Source of the DNA: Emiliania huxleyi CCMP1516 | Taxonomy: Eukaryota > Haptophyta > Isochrysidales > Noelaerhabdaceae | Direction of reading: 5' to 3' | DNA length: 42,187 nucleotides | Assembly (NCBI RefSeq): GCF_000372725.1 | Contig: NW_005200385.1 | Location: 1,331 to 43,517 of the forward strand | In this document: positions 18,802-28,120 of the stretch, in pieces | Layout: each line of letters begins with the position of its first letter | Numbering within the stretch: the first letter of the stretch is position 1 | Position numbers and translations under genes: made by a program | The notes under the pieces: generated by a model | The model's input: only the letters and a program-made list of their open reading frames with translations | The model's database searches: none | Told to the model about the DNA's origin: nothing

Positions 18802-19224
18802 CCCCCCCCTCCCGCTACCATACCACACCCCGGAAAAGTTGGAACCCAGGGCATGGGCAAAGCGACACAGGCGTTAGCTTGCGGCGAGGATGGTCAAGAA
18901 CCACCAGCACGGAGCGATTGGCGCTGTCAAGCATGGCTCCGGAGACCACCTCCGAGACCAGGTAGCCAAGCGCTCGCGGCTCGGCGATGCAGCGACTGAA
19001 GGCCTCGAGCCAGCGCAGCACGAAAGGCTGGCTGCCGTGTGTGCTCGCGAGCACGTACACCTGGCCAGCGAGATCGCGGAGGGCTCCGCCTTTGGCGCAT
19101 TGATCGAGGCTCTTTCGGCCCCGCACTGCCGCGCAACCACAGTCGACATGCAGCGCCTCGGCTCGTTAGCATTCGTGACCATCTCCGCGCTCGGCCGCAA
19201 GTCACCTTGCTTCGGCGAACGTAG

Positions 19225-22208
19225 GTATCGGCCCAGAGCGCGCAAAGCACCTCGCGGCGGCGATTGCGTCGAATACGTCACTGCGGCGGCTCGAGATGGA
19301 GAGGAATGGGATCGGCGTGCAGGGCGGCATGTCATTGGGCGACGCGATTGGCCGGAACCAGACGCTCACCCGCCTAAATTTGAGCCTGAACGACATCGCA
19401 CCGGAGGGCGGCGCCTCGCTCGCCCGCGGGCTGCGCAGCAACACCTCGCTCACGCAGCTGACGCTGGTGCGGTGTGGTAGCGCGGCCGCCGCGGAGCGCA
19501 CCTATGCCCCGCGCGTGTTGTGAGGTTGCCGGTTTGGCCGTCTCCTAGGCCTCGGCCCGGGCGGCGGCAGGGCGCTCGGCGAGGCCCTCGAGACCAACCG
19601 CCACTTGCTCAGCCTGGACGTCGAGCAAAACGACTTGGGAGTCGAGGGCGGTGTCGCGTTTGGCAGGGCGCTCGCGGTCAACACCTCCCTCGCCACGCTG
19701 GGCATGAGGTCCAACCGCATCGGGTACGGCCTGGAGCGTGCGACGGCGTTCGCCAAGGCACTGGAGGTCAAATCGCCGCTTCACGAGCCTCGGCATGTCC
19801 GTGACACGTGCATGGGGTCGAAAGTCTTCCCGATGGCGGCGTAGGTGCAGATGACCAACGCAAAGAGCCCCCACAGCAGGCACACATGTCCGTGCCGCGT
19901 CCACAGGTGAACTCGTCGCTCACCTCCCTCAACATGGCGCAAAACGAGCTCGGCGCCGTGGGTGGCGCCGCCTTTGCCGCCGCCCTCCGGCGCAACACCG
20001 GCCTCACCTCCCTCGACTTGCGGCGAAACGAGCTCGGACCGGACGGCGGCGCGGCAATCGGGGCGGCGGTGGGCGCGAACGCCAGGCGCCTTCGGCACAC
20101 CTGCATAGCCATGGCGGACACGTCCCTGACCATGACACATCCCTGACCCACCTGCATAGCCATGGCGTCCCATGACACGTCCCTGACACGCGTCCCATGA
20201 CACGTCCCTGACACGCGTCCCATGACACGTCCCTGACACGCGTCCCATGACACGTCCCTGACACGCGTCCCATGACACGTCCCTGACACGCGTCCCATGA
20301 CACGTCCCTGACACGCGTCCCATGACACGCCCCTGACACGCGTCCCATGACACGTCCCTGACCCTGACACGCCGTTGGACGTGTCCCTAGCCTCACGCGG
20401 CTGGACCTGAGCGACAACGCGATCGGGAGCGACGGCGTCTCGTCGCTCGCCGACGCCGTCGCCGGCAGCGGTTCGCTCGCCGACCTGGACGTGTCGCTGA
20501 ATGCTCTCGGCGGCGTCGGTGGCGCGCTGCTCGCTGCGGGCGTTGGGCGGTCGCGCGTGCTGCGCAGGCTGACACTCGACCGCAACGGGCTGGGCGCTGC
20601 AGGGGGTGCGGCGCTCGCCGCCGCCCTCCTCGGCCACGAGGCTTGCGCGCTGGTCTCTCTCAGCGCGGCAGGCGCGTTCCGCTTCCTCGCGCGCGCTCGC
20701 CTCACGAACACTCGGTGTCGAAACACCTCTCCGACGCGCTCGACTACAGTCTATATGCCTGTCTCCCCACCTCGCCTCGGCAGCCCGCTTTGCCGCTGCC
20801 CCCCCTCCCGACCCACCATGCGCCGCCCCCGCCGGCCGGCGCGGGCACCACCCCACCCTTTGCCCGTCGCTGCCACCGCGCACCGCGCGCTCCGGATCCC
20901 CCCCTCCAACAACCCCCGCCCCCCCCCCGGAGGCAACGAGCTCGGCGCGAGCGCTCCCGCCCTCGCCGCGGCGCTGCCCTCGTGCCGCGCGCTGCGGAGG
21001 CTGCAGCTCCCGCGCAACGACGTCGACGACGGCGGCGGTGTGGCGCTGTGCGAGGCGTTTGCGGCACACCCGGCGCTGCGCGAGCTTGATCTCTCCTCCA
21101 ACATCATCACCGCACTGCCCATCGAGACGCAGGTGCGATGTCGTGTGTCGCCACGAGGCCACATCTCGGCCACATCTCGGCCACATCTCGGCTGTATCTC
21201 GGCTGTATCTCGGCTGTTCTCTCCCTCCATAGCTGCGCCTCGCTCGGCGGCTCGGGAGCGCGGAGGGCGGCGGCGCGCGGGGCAGCGCCGCAGAGGGCGG
21301 CGGCTCGCGGCTCGACCTGTCTGGCAACGTGCTCACCTCGCCGCCGCTCGCGCACCGCGCAGGCTCCCAGGCGTTGGGCGACTACCTCGCCATGCTGTCG
21401 GCCGAGCCGCAGGCGGTCTCTCGGATCCGGCTCATGGTGGTTGGCTTCGGCGGCGTCGGGAAGACAACCTTTTGCGGCGCCGCCACGTGCGAGCTCCCGA
21501 GTCTTCTCGGCGAATCTCGGCGAATCTCGGCGAATCTCCTCTCGGGGCCACACCGGCCAGCCCTCCCCTGATAGGTGCCCGCCCGAGGTGCGGCCAACCT
21601 ACGCGGCCTCGCTCCTACATTGCTCGCAGTGGGACGCGGCGGCGGTGGCGGCGTGGGCGCGCGGCCTGGGCGCGCAGCGAGGCACCGAATGGGCGAGCAA
21701 GGCGGCCGCCGCTCTCTCGGCGGCGGCGGTGGATGGCGCCGCCCTCCCCTCCCTGCTTGCCGACCGGGACGGCGCGCTCGCCCCCGCGGCCGAGGGGCTC
21801 GGCGCGCTCGGCGCCGACGGCGGCGCAGGGCACGCTGCGGTGCTGCCCTCGGCGAGGCTCGGCGAGCTCTGCCGCACGGCGGGCTTGGGCGAGAGAGAGG
21901 TGCGCCAGCTCGCCCTCGCAGTCGGCTCGCTGCTGCGAAAGGGCTATTTCTCGACCGTGGGCGCCGTCAAGGTCGACGGGGCCATTTCGTTGCCCCGCGC
22001 CACCGCCGCCGCCACCGCCGACGCCGACGCCGCCGCCACCGCCGACGCCGCCGCCGACGCCGCCGACACCGACACTATAAAAATTGAAAAGTATTATTCT
22101 CTCTCTCTTACCATAAGGAGTATATTTCTTTTTTATTTCTTTTTCTATTTCTTTTTACAAATTAACAACAATTCACTGTACAAATTCCAGTATATATGTA
22201 AGACATAA
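19225..22208 (+). CDS. LRR / P-loop / SAM-like protein, 5' part of a ROCO-like gene
   Basis: Conceptual exons: 19225-19476, 19549-19766, 19907-20085, 20391-20671, 20933-21132, 21233-21486, 21575 onward; the 5' end is uncertain. The first five encode RNI/NLRC-type leucine-rich repeats (L-x-x-L-x-L-x-x-N-x-(I/L)G). Exon 6 carries a P-loop, GFGGVGKTT (Walker A), after RIRLMVV, like the Roc GTPase of ROCO proteins. Exon 7 begins a W-x-x-x-x-V-x-x-WA ... VDGAALPSLL segment like a SAM domain. The usual Roc motifs after the P-loop (Walker B/G3, N/TKxD) are not visible. From about 22078 composition drops abruptly to AT-rich, so the last ~45 codons are doubtful. Every listed junction preserves frame and LRR spacing; three introns are GT-AG with tandem repeats or short bodies and two are GC-AG. 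Confidence 0.65.
19477..19548 (+). other. Predicted 72-nt GT-AG intron
   Basis: Donor TGTG|GTAGCG, acceptor CCTAG|GCCTCG. Removal joins LTLVRC to GLGPGGG within an LRR. Confidence 0.6.
19767..19906 (+). other. Predicted 140-nt GT-AG intron with similar ends
   Basis: The intron begins GTCAAATCGCCGCT and the next exon begins GTGAACTCGTCGCT (11 of 14 identical). Removal gives AKALEVNSSLTSLNM, a regular LRR. Confidence 0.65.
20086..20390 (+). other. Predicted 305-nt GC-AG intron containing a minisatellite
   Basis: Donor GCCAG|GCGCCT, acceptor CCCTAG|CCTCAC. Removal gives GANASLTRLDLSDN. Most of the intron is the 25-bp array at 20164-20370. Confidence 0.65.
20164..20370 (+). repeat. 25-bp tandem array inside an LRR-gene intron
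   Basis: Unit CCCATGACACGTCCCTGACA plus CGCGT; copies start at 20169, 20194, 20219 and so on, about eight in all. A long minus-strand frame through it is a repeat artefact. Confidence 0.95.
20672..20932 (+). other. Predicted 261-nt GC-AG intron
   Basis: Donor GGCAG|GCGCGT, acceptor CCGGAG|GCAACG. Its length is a multiple of three and it stays open, but removal restores LRR spacing (LVSLSAAGNELG). Confidence 0.55.
21133..21232 (+). other. Predicted 100-nt GT-AG intron with short tandem repeats
   Basis: Donor CGCAG|GTGCGA, acceptor CCATAG|CTGCGC. The body is CCACATCTCGG and CTGTATCTCGG repeats. Confidence 0.65.
21487..21574 (+). other. Predicted 88-nt GT-AG intron with short tandem repeats
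   Basis: Donor GCCAC|GTGCGAG, acceptor TGATAG|GTGCCC. It contains three CGGCGAATCT units. It follows the P-loop by a few codons. Confidence 0.6.
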
Positions 22209-22400
22209 ATTTGACAACATATTGCTAAAAAAAAATTTTTTTTGACCCTAAATTTGACAAACTAAATTTGACAATATTGCTAAAAAATTTTTTTTTGTCA
22301 AATTTAGGGTCAAAAAAAATTTTTTTTAGCAATATGTTGTTTGTCACTTGAGGTGAGAGGGGTGAAGTTGAGTTTAAATTAGACCCCTTCACAGATAGGG
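22078..22400. mobile_element. AT-rich foldback island interrupting the ROCO-like locus
   Basis: Composition falls sharply from GC-rich coding text to A/T-rich text at about 22078 and recovers near 22420. Inside is a 46-47-nt inverted repeat (22214-22260 with 22295-22340). No transposase is seen; a MITE or foldback-type insertion, or a large intron, would fit. Confidence 0.5.
22214..22340. repeat. Long inverted repeat (hairpin), 46-47-nt arms
   Basis: Left arm 22214-22260 and right arm 22295-22340 are reverse complements except for one A/T-run length difference. The 34-nt loop partly repeats the arm sequence (AAATTTGACAA, ATTGCTAAAAAA). Confidence 0.95.
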
Positions 22401-22426
22401 TGATAAGAAACAAGAACCTCGTTCGT

Positions 22427-22569
22427 GCGCACGGGTTGCCATCGTCCCGCACGGGAACATCGTCCGCGCACGGGTTGCCATCGAGTGGCTGCGGGTTCGA
22501 GACCCTAAACCTGACGCCAGAGGCGCAGCTACCAGAGGTTCTTGTGCGGGACGATGGCAACCCGTGCGC
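22427..22569. repeat. Second inverted repeat, 26-nt perfect arms
   Basis: The 26 nt at 22427-22452 are exactly inverted at 22544-22569. The core GCGCACGGGTTGCCATCG also recurs directly at 22466-22483. A 17-nt direct repeat CCAGAGGCGCAGCTACC lies near 22516 and 22611. Confidence 0.9.
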
Positions 22570-23584
22570 CTATTTTGTCGTGGCGGCGCTGCAGCACGGG
22601 TACTCCGCTCCAGAGGCGCAGCTACCGATGCTGATGAGCCTCGTGTGCAGCCTCGAGCTCTGCGTCGAGCTCTCTCGCCTCGAGAAGGACGCGGCGGGCT
22701 GCGGCCGCTTCCTCTTCCCCTGCCTGCTGCCCCTCGTCAGCGCCCCCGAGCTCGCGTGCCACTGGCCGGCGGCAGAAGCAACTGCGACCCCGACCGCCGC
22801 GCTCGTCATGCGGGGGCACCGCTTCCGAGCCCGCGACCGCTTCCTTCCGCCGGGCGTGTTCCCGATGCTCGTCGCGCGCCTCGCGCGGCTGCCGGCCGGG
22901 AGCGTGAGCGCCACGCGGCTCTGGCGCGACGCGGCGGTGGTCCGCTTCCGCGCCGCATCCGCGCTGCTGCGCGTCGACCTCGCCGCCGCCACCCTCGACA
23001 TCGTCGTGGCCGCGCCGAACGACGCTTCTCACTTTGTGGGCGCCGCCAAGGGGCAGGCGAGCGCTGTGCGATGGCTCGCCCACCTGGTCCGGCAGATGCT
23101 CGCCAGGGGGTACCCCAGCATCACCTTTGACGAGGCCTGGCTCTGCCCTACGCCGAGCTGCCACGGCGTGCCGTGCGGCGGTGGCGACGGCGACGAAGGC
23201 GCACCCGTAGCTGGCGCGGCGGCAGATCGCGGCTTCGGCACCTACTGCGGAACGGAGTTTCCTCTCGAGCCGACCGCAGCTAAGCCAGGCCACGCTTGCG
23301 AGCACGAGGGCTGCTGGAACTTTCTGGGCACCGGGCACAGGCTGGAGCCGCTGCAGCTGCGGGCGGCGGCTGCGGGCGCCGAGGCACCCGCTGTCTGCGC
23401 CTCGTGCGGGCAGCAGCCGTACTTCCCCCTGCGCGCAGGCGGCGGGTTTGGGTGGGCGGCAAAGGAGGACGCCGAGCTGCTGCGCGGGGGCATGAGCGTC
23501 GCGCAGCCGCGCGCGGGCATCGGGTGCAAGGTGGGCGAACTGCACGAGGACGTCGGACGAGACACAAAGCGGTTGGGAAGCTGA
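22564..23584 (+). CDS. COR-domain protein, likely 3' part of the ROCO-like gene
   Basis: Open frame with no certain start: the frame is open from 22400 but its first part lies in inverted repeats. From about 22600 it reads LQHGYSAPEAQLPMLMSLVC, then GRFLFPCLLP, RGHRFR, PPGVFPMLVARLARLP, LWRDAAVVRF and LDIVVAAP, the order expected for the COR (C-terminal of Roc) dimerisation domain. A Cys-rich tail follows (CPTPSCHGVPC; HACEHEGCWNFLG; CASCGQQPYFP), possibly zinc-binding. Lying in the same orientation just downstream of an LRR/P-loop gene, it is best read as the continuation of that gene across the AT-rich island, with the Roc core missing, spliced out or lost. Confidence 0.6.
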
Positions 23585-24297
23585 TGTTAGAGATGTTGCC
23601 GTGCGTGGCGCGGTTACGTGCCCCTGGCTGGCGGGTGAATAGACAAGAATTTGCAAGTTTGTTAAACAGCATTGACCACAGCGCCCCACCACACACATTC
23701 ACGAGGCTAGACAGCATCAGCAAGGCAACGAGGAAGGGGACAGGTATACCTGGCACCTTGGAGTGCTGGGGGGGGGGACAGGGGGGACGTGGCCTGAGTG
23801 ATGTGTACGCCCACTCAGGATGTGTGGCAGCCCGCTGGCTGTGTGTCTTGTGAGCTTGTTTGTGTCTGTGTGTCGCTCGTGCGTGTCGTCATCATCTGTC
23901 TTGCGTCCACCCATACCGCGTTGGTGTCCAGTCCGAGCCTGACTGTTCTTCACCTTACTACATACATACATACATACACACACATGAATGACGCAACGCT
24001 CTCGGGCCCACATCCCGCACACCCGCCGCCCCCGCGCTGACTGATCGAGTCCCAACCCACACCGCCTTTAGTGGCAGGACCTCAGGGGATGTCAGGTACT
24101 GCGTAGCTCTTGGATGGAGGAATTGGAGTGCGGTTCTCGAGTGCCTGCGGTAAAAGTGTCTCGTCGAGCACAACTGCGCGGCCAAGCGCGATTCGTGCGA
24201 ACATGCGAATCCCGTGTAGAGGCGTGATCGGGGCACGGCATTAATTCTTTTCCCGCGCCAGCCCTCAAAAGGCCGCAATATCGGGCGCTCACGATCA
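23585..24297. other. Intergenic between COR and Sfi1-like genes
   Basis: No gene recognised. Contains a short TACA/CA microsatellite (23960-23984) and an ATTAATTCTTTTCCC motif (24241-24255) about 40 nt before the Sfi1-like start, resembling the AATTCTT end of the dispersed element. Confidence 0.5.
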
Positions 24298-27288
24298 ATG
24301 CCTCCCGCGACACTCGAGTCGGAGCTGGAGTCGCTCGTGGACAGCCTCCGGCGGGCACGAGACGCCCGTGCCGCGACCTGTGCGCCGCGAGCCGGCGTTT
24401 CTTGCGCTTCTTGCAGCGAGCATTGGACGGCCAGCAGTGAGGCGGCCACACGCTCGTCCATGGCTGCCGCTCGCCGCTCCATGGCTGCAGCCCTGCTCTC
24501 TGAGGACGGCAACTCACCGACGGCCGAGGAACAGCCGCCACCGAGGAAGCTCCACTCACCGCCTCTGCCGAGCATTGAGGAGTCGCCCGAAGATGCTCCG
24601 GCGCGGCGCGGCGCTGTGGCGGCACAGGTGACGGCGATAGCGTGCGCGATAGCGGCCGAGTGCGAGCGGCAGGGGCGTGGGAGCCGCGCCTTCACCGCCG
24701 CCGAGCCGTCAGCCCAGCGCGCCTCCGAGACGGGGCATCCCGGGCGGCCTCAAGTGCTTGGTGGCCGTGCCGGGCACAGAGAGCGCGAGGGGCGCTGCGG
24801 CAGCGGCCGCTACGCCGGCGGCGACGGCGGCGGCTGTGGCGGCGGCGCGGGCGCCGGCTTTGGCGGCGGCGGCATTGGCGGCGGCGGCAATGCTGCAGAT
24901 GGCAGCAGCGACGATGGCGCACGCTCGGCGGCTCTGGTGGAGGCAGTGGCCGCAGCCACAGTGCCAGCGCGCCGCGAGCTGCGGCAGGCGGTGAGCCGTC
25001 TCGACTCGCGCGCGTCCGGCGGCGGTGGTTCGAGTGTGCGGAGGAGCACTGCCTCGACGGGTGGTGGCTGGCACGGATCCCCGCACAGCCGCAGAGCAGA
25101 GGAAGGCTCAGGTGGTGCGAGGATGCCGTGGGTGCGGACGGCGGCCCGGGCGCCGCCCCCGCCACAGGGCGGGCACGGAGGCGGCGGCGGCGCGACGGCG
25201 GCGGCAGCTGCCCCGGCGGCGGTTTGCGGCAGCCGTTTTGTGGCGAGGGAGGAGGCCCTCGTGCGTGCGAACAGGGTGGCGGCGCTGCGGTTGCGGAGCC
25301 GCCGCCTCTCCTCGAGCCTCGCCACTTGGCGCAGCCACGGGCGCGCCGACCAACAGCGGCGCGAGCGCGCGGCGGCACGCGGCCTCGGTCTCGTGAGTGT
25401 GCGCCGGCTCTCTCGCGGCTTTGGCGGATGGAAGGCGGCGGCCGCCGCCGCCCGGCGCGCGGCGGCGGCCCTCGCGTCTCACGAAAGAACTTTGCGCTCG
25501 CGCGCCGCCGCCGCCGCCTTCGCCGCCTGGCGGACCGAGGCCAAGCTCGCTCTGGTGGCGCGCGCCGCAGCGGACGGAGCGGCGCGCGCGGCGGCGCGGC
25601 AGGCGGCGCGCGCGGCGCTGCGTCGCTGGCGCAGGCGGTCTGCCGGGGAGCGGGTCCGGCAGCGGCGGGCGGCCGCGCTCAGCCTTCTCTCCGCCCGCCT
25701 GCGCCAGCTCCCTCTCGCCTTCCGCCGCTGGCGGCGCGCCGCCGCGGTGCCGCCGCGCAGGCTGCCGCCGTCTGTCCACGTCCGCCTCGCGGTGGCGAGG
25801 AAGCGATGGGTGCGCGCGGCCATCCGCCGAGAGAGCCTCGCCGCGGCGGCGCAGCGCGCGAGAGGCTTCCACCGCCGCCACACGCTCGAGTCGCTCGCCG
25901 CGCGATGGTGCGTCGCTGCGGCCGATTCCACGCGGCGGCGGCGGCAGAGAGCGGCGGCCGACGTCTGGTTTCGCCTCCGAAGCTTGCGCCGCGGCCTCAC
26001 CAGCCTCGCCACCTCTGCCGCGTCGCGGCGCGCCGCGGGGGAGGCGGCGGCGGCGGCGGCGCGGCGGCGCGGCGGAGCGGCATTGCGCCGGTGGTACCAC
26101 CGCGTGGCGACATCCCCCGCCCCCGATGCGGACGCGTCTCTGCTTGCCCGCGCCGTCGCGCTCGGCGCGGCGGTGCGGCGGTGGCGTGCGGCGGCAGACT
26201 CGCGTCGCCGCCGGTGCGAGCGGCGGGGGGCGGCCGATTTGGTGCAGCTCGGCACGGCGTTCGCCTGCCTGGCTGGGAGGGCGCGCCGGCTCGGGTCGGG
26301 TCGTCGCAACCTTCTCCTCGCAGCCACCCACCGGCGCGAGGCGGCGGCGCGCCGCGCGTGCTCGTGCTGGCGGCGGCGCGCGGCGGCGCGGCGGGCCGCC
26401 GATGCGGCCGCAGCGAGCACGCGCTGGGCGTGCGACCGCAGGCGGGCGCTCGCAGCCGTGCGGCGGTGGCAGGGCCGCTACTACGCGGTGCTGCTGCTCG
26501 CCGTGGCCGTCCCTCATCGGGCCGGCGAGCTCGCCCGCTGGGCTCTGGCGCGGTGGACTGCGCGCGCCGCCGCGGCCGCGGCGGCGCGCGCTCGGAGCGT
26601 GGCGGCTGCCGCCACGGGCCGCGAGCGCCGACTCCGTGAAGCGGTGCGCCGCTGGAGCATCGGCGCGCGAGCCGTGCGGGTTGCCCGCGAGGCGGTGGCG
26701 CACGAGCGCGGCAGCGAGGAGCAGGAGGTGGCAGAGCAGTGGCGCGCCGCCCTCGCGAGCAGCTCCCTCCGCCTCCGCCGCCAGCTGGAGGCCGAGGAGG
26801 GGCCGGCGCGTCACCCCGCGCCTGGCTGCGCCGCCCTCGCCGCCGTCCCCGTCGCTGCCACCGTCGCCGCCCCCACCGCACCGCTCGCCCTCGCCACCAC
26901 CGCCGCCCTCTCCACGCCCCACGCCGCCGCCGCCCTCGCCGCCAAGCGCGGCACCGCGACACCCAGCTCCGCCGCCGCGGATGATCCCGCGTGGGCGCGC
27001 CCTCGCGCCTCGAGCGCCGTCGCGCGCCTCGAGCGGCTGCTGCTCGCTGAGGCCGCCCGCCCGCCCGCCGCCAAGGCGAAGCGCTCTACCCCGCCGTCGG
27101 CCACCTTTGCCCCGGCCCCGGCCTCCTCGCCGCCAACCTACCTCGAGCGCCTGCGGCAGACCGCGGAGGCGCACCGGCAGAGCCGCGGGGGCGCGGCGAT
27201 GGTGTCGGGCGGTAGCCGGTGGCATGGCGGCGCCACTGGAAGCGGCTCGAGGAGGGGCGCCTGTGCGTCTGCGGTGGCAGGGTGTTGA
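24298..27288 (+). CDS. Sfi1-like centrin-binding repeat protein
   Basis: 996 residues. The N-terminal third is low complexity (Ser/Pro, then Gly-rich about 150-330) and may include an unspliced intron. From about residue 335 to 800 there are at least a dozen repeats spaced roughly 25-40 residues with an L/F-x-x-W core: LATWRSH, FGGWKAAA, FAAWRTEA, LRRWRRRS, FRRWRRAA, LAARWCVAA, LRRWYHRV, VRRWRAAA, CSCWRRRAA, VRRWQGRY, LARWTARA, VRRWSIGA. This is the pattern of Sfi1/centrin-binding helices, which line up centrins along centrosome or basal-body fibres. The C-terminus is Ala/Pro-rich with YLERLRQTAE. An AATAAA lies about 65 nt past the stop. A 772-codon antisense frame is a composition shadow. 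Confidence 0.6.
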   Translation: MPPATLESELESLVDSLRRARDARAATCAPRAGVSCASCSEHWTASSEAATRSSMAAARRSMAAALLSEDGNSPTAEEQPPPRKLHSPPLPSIEESPEDAPARRGAVAAQVTAIACAIAAECERQGRGSRAFTAAEPSAQRASETGHPGRPQVLGGRAGHREREGRCGSGRYAGGDGGGCGGGAGAGFGGGGIGGGGNAADGSSDDGARSAALVEAVAAATVPARRELRQAVSRLDSRASGGGGSSVRRSTASTGGGWHGSPHSRRAEEGSGGARMPWVRTAARAPPPPQGGHGGGGGATAAAAAPAAVCGSRFVAREEALVRANRVAALRLRSRRLSSSLATWRSHGRADQQRRERAAARGLGLVSVRRLSRGFGGWKAAAAAARRAAAALASHERTLRSRAAAAAFAAWRTEAKLALVARAAADGAARAAARQAARAALRRWRRRSAGERVRQRRAAALSLLSARLRQLPLAFRRWRRAAAVPPRRLPPSVHVRLAVARKRWVRAAIRRESLAAAAQRARGFHRRHTLESLAARWCVAAADSTRRRRQRAAADVWFRLRSLRRGLTSLATSAASRRAAGEAAAAAARRRGGAALRRWYHRVATSPAPDADASLLARAVALGAAVRRWRAAADSRRRRCERRGAADLVQLGTAFACLAGRARRLGSGRRNLLLAATHRREAAARRACSCWRRRAAARRAADAAAASTRWACDRRRALAAVRRWQGRYYAVLLLAVAVPHRAGELARWALARWTARAAAAAAARARSVAAAATGRERRLREAVRRWSIGARAVRVAREAVAHERGSEEQEVAEQWRAALASSSLRLRRQLEAEEGPARHPAPGCAALAAVPVAATVAAPTAPLALATTAALSTPHAAAALAAKRGTATPSSAAADDPAWARPRASSAVARLERLLLAEAARPPAAKAKRSTPPSATFAPAPASSPPTYLERLRQTAEAHRQSRGGAAMVSGGSRWHGGATGSGSRRGACASAVAGC

Positions 27289-28120
27289 CAAGCCCCTGTT
27301 GAAGTTGTGCGTTTCTTGAGATACAGGGAGAGTGATACTATTTGTAATTTGAATAAAAAGGGAACGGACTAGTTGCACAAAGTCTGTGGTGCAAAACCCA
27401 CCAAAAACTACCAAAATCGCTGTCACGGCCAGCCGTCGGCACTACGATCTACTCAAAAAAGTGACGTAGAGCACCACTGTTTAAGCGTTCCGCGCACACA
27501 CAAGGTCCGCCTGCGTGCGGCGCCAGCTTCTCAGGGCCGTAGCGCGAAAAACGACGGCGGAGGAGATGCATCCTAGCTGTCGCCGCCGAAGGCGACTCGA
27601 CGCCGCTGAGATCAGAAATCAAGCTCTGACAGGTCACACGTCGCTCCTTTGACGCCGACGTGACTCACCCATGCAGAGCGCATCAGGACACGGTCTCGAC
27701 GCGCTCGGTACGACGCCTGCGACCCGTCTCGGGTCAGGTGGCACGACGCTCATCGCGCCTGCCAGCGCTGCCGTGCAGGTTGCCACGATGCCACGACGAG
27801 GTCGAGCACGCTTCTATACGCTCGCCCAGCCTTCCTTTCCATCCCATTAGGCAGCCTGGGAACGGTGGCGGTCAGAGGCAAAGCCTGCGAGGGGTGGTGG
27901 AACCACATGTCACGACCCGTATTTGCAACTAGTCAACGGTCCCCGCCATGCGGCTTGTGGTTGTGCAGGGTTCTGGGCTGCCAGGGATAGTCACTTGTTC
28001 CCGGGCGCATTGTAGCTCCCCGCACTTGGAGCACTTGGAGTGCAGTCGGCAGCCTCACTTGCACGTATATTTTTTTCGTTTCGGAGGCTCCGTGGTCTCT
28101 CGACGGGCGACACGCCCCCA
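27289..28120. other. Intergenic; poly(A)-like signal at left, no gene
   Basis: An AATAAA hexamer at 27352-27357 fits the 3' end of the Sfi1-like gene. The rest shows no recognisable coding. CGCCGCCGAAGGCGACTCGA near 27570 can form a small hairpin. Confidence 0.5.
27352..27357 (+). terminator. Candidate polyadenylation hexamer AATAAA
   Basis: In an AT-richer tail 65 nt after the Sfi1-like stop, next to TTTGTAATTTG. Confidence 0.4.

Noticed and set aside
18815..19126. Minus-strand frame reading VYVLASTHGSQPFVLRWLEA
   Set aside because: Plausible text and codon bias, but the opposite frame is equally good and neither has a recognisable family; left undecided and not annotated.
19768..21336. 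522-codon minus-strand frame through the LRR gene
   Set aside because: It runs through the 25-bp intronic minisatellite as a repeating peptide and opposes exons with clear LRR spacing.
22486..22514. tRNA or Pol III B-box (GGTTCGAGACC)
   Set aside because: The B-box match is exact, but no complementary acceptor arm or anticodon arm can be folded around it, so no tRNA is called.
25108..27426. 772-codon open frame antisense to the Sfi1-like gene
   Set aside because: Arg/Gly/Ala-rich composition with no motif; a GC-bias shadow of the sense frame, which carries regular W-centred repeats.
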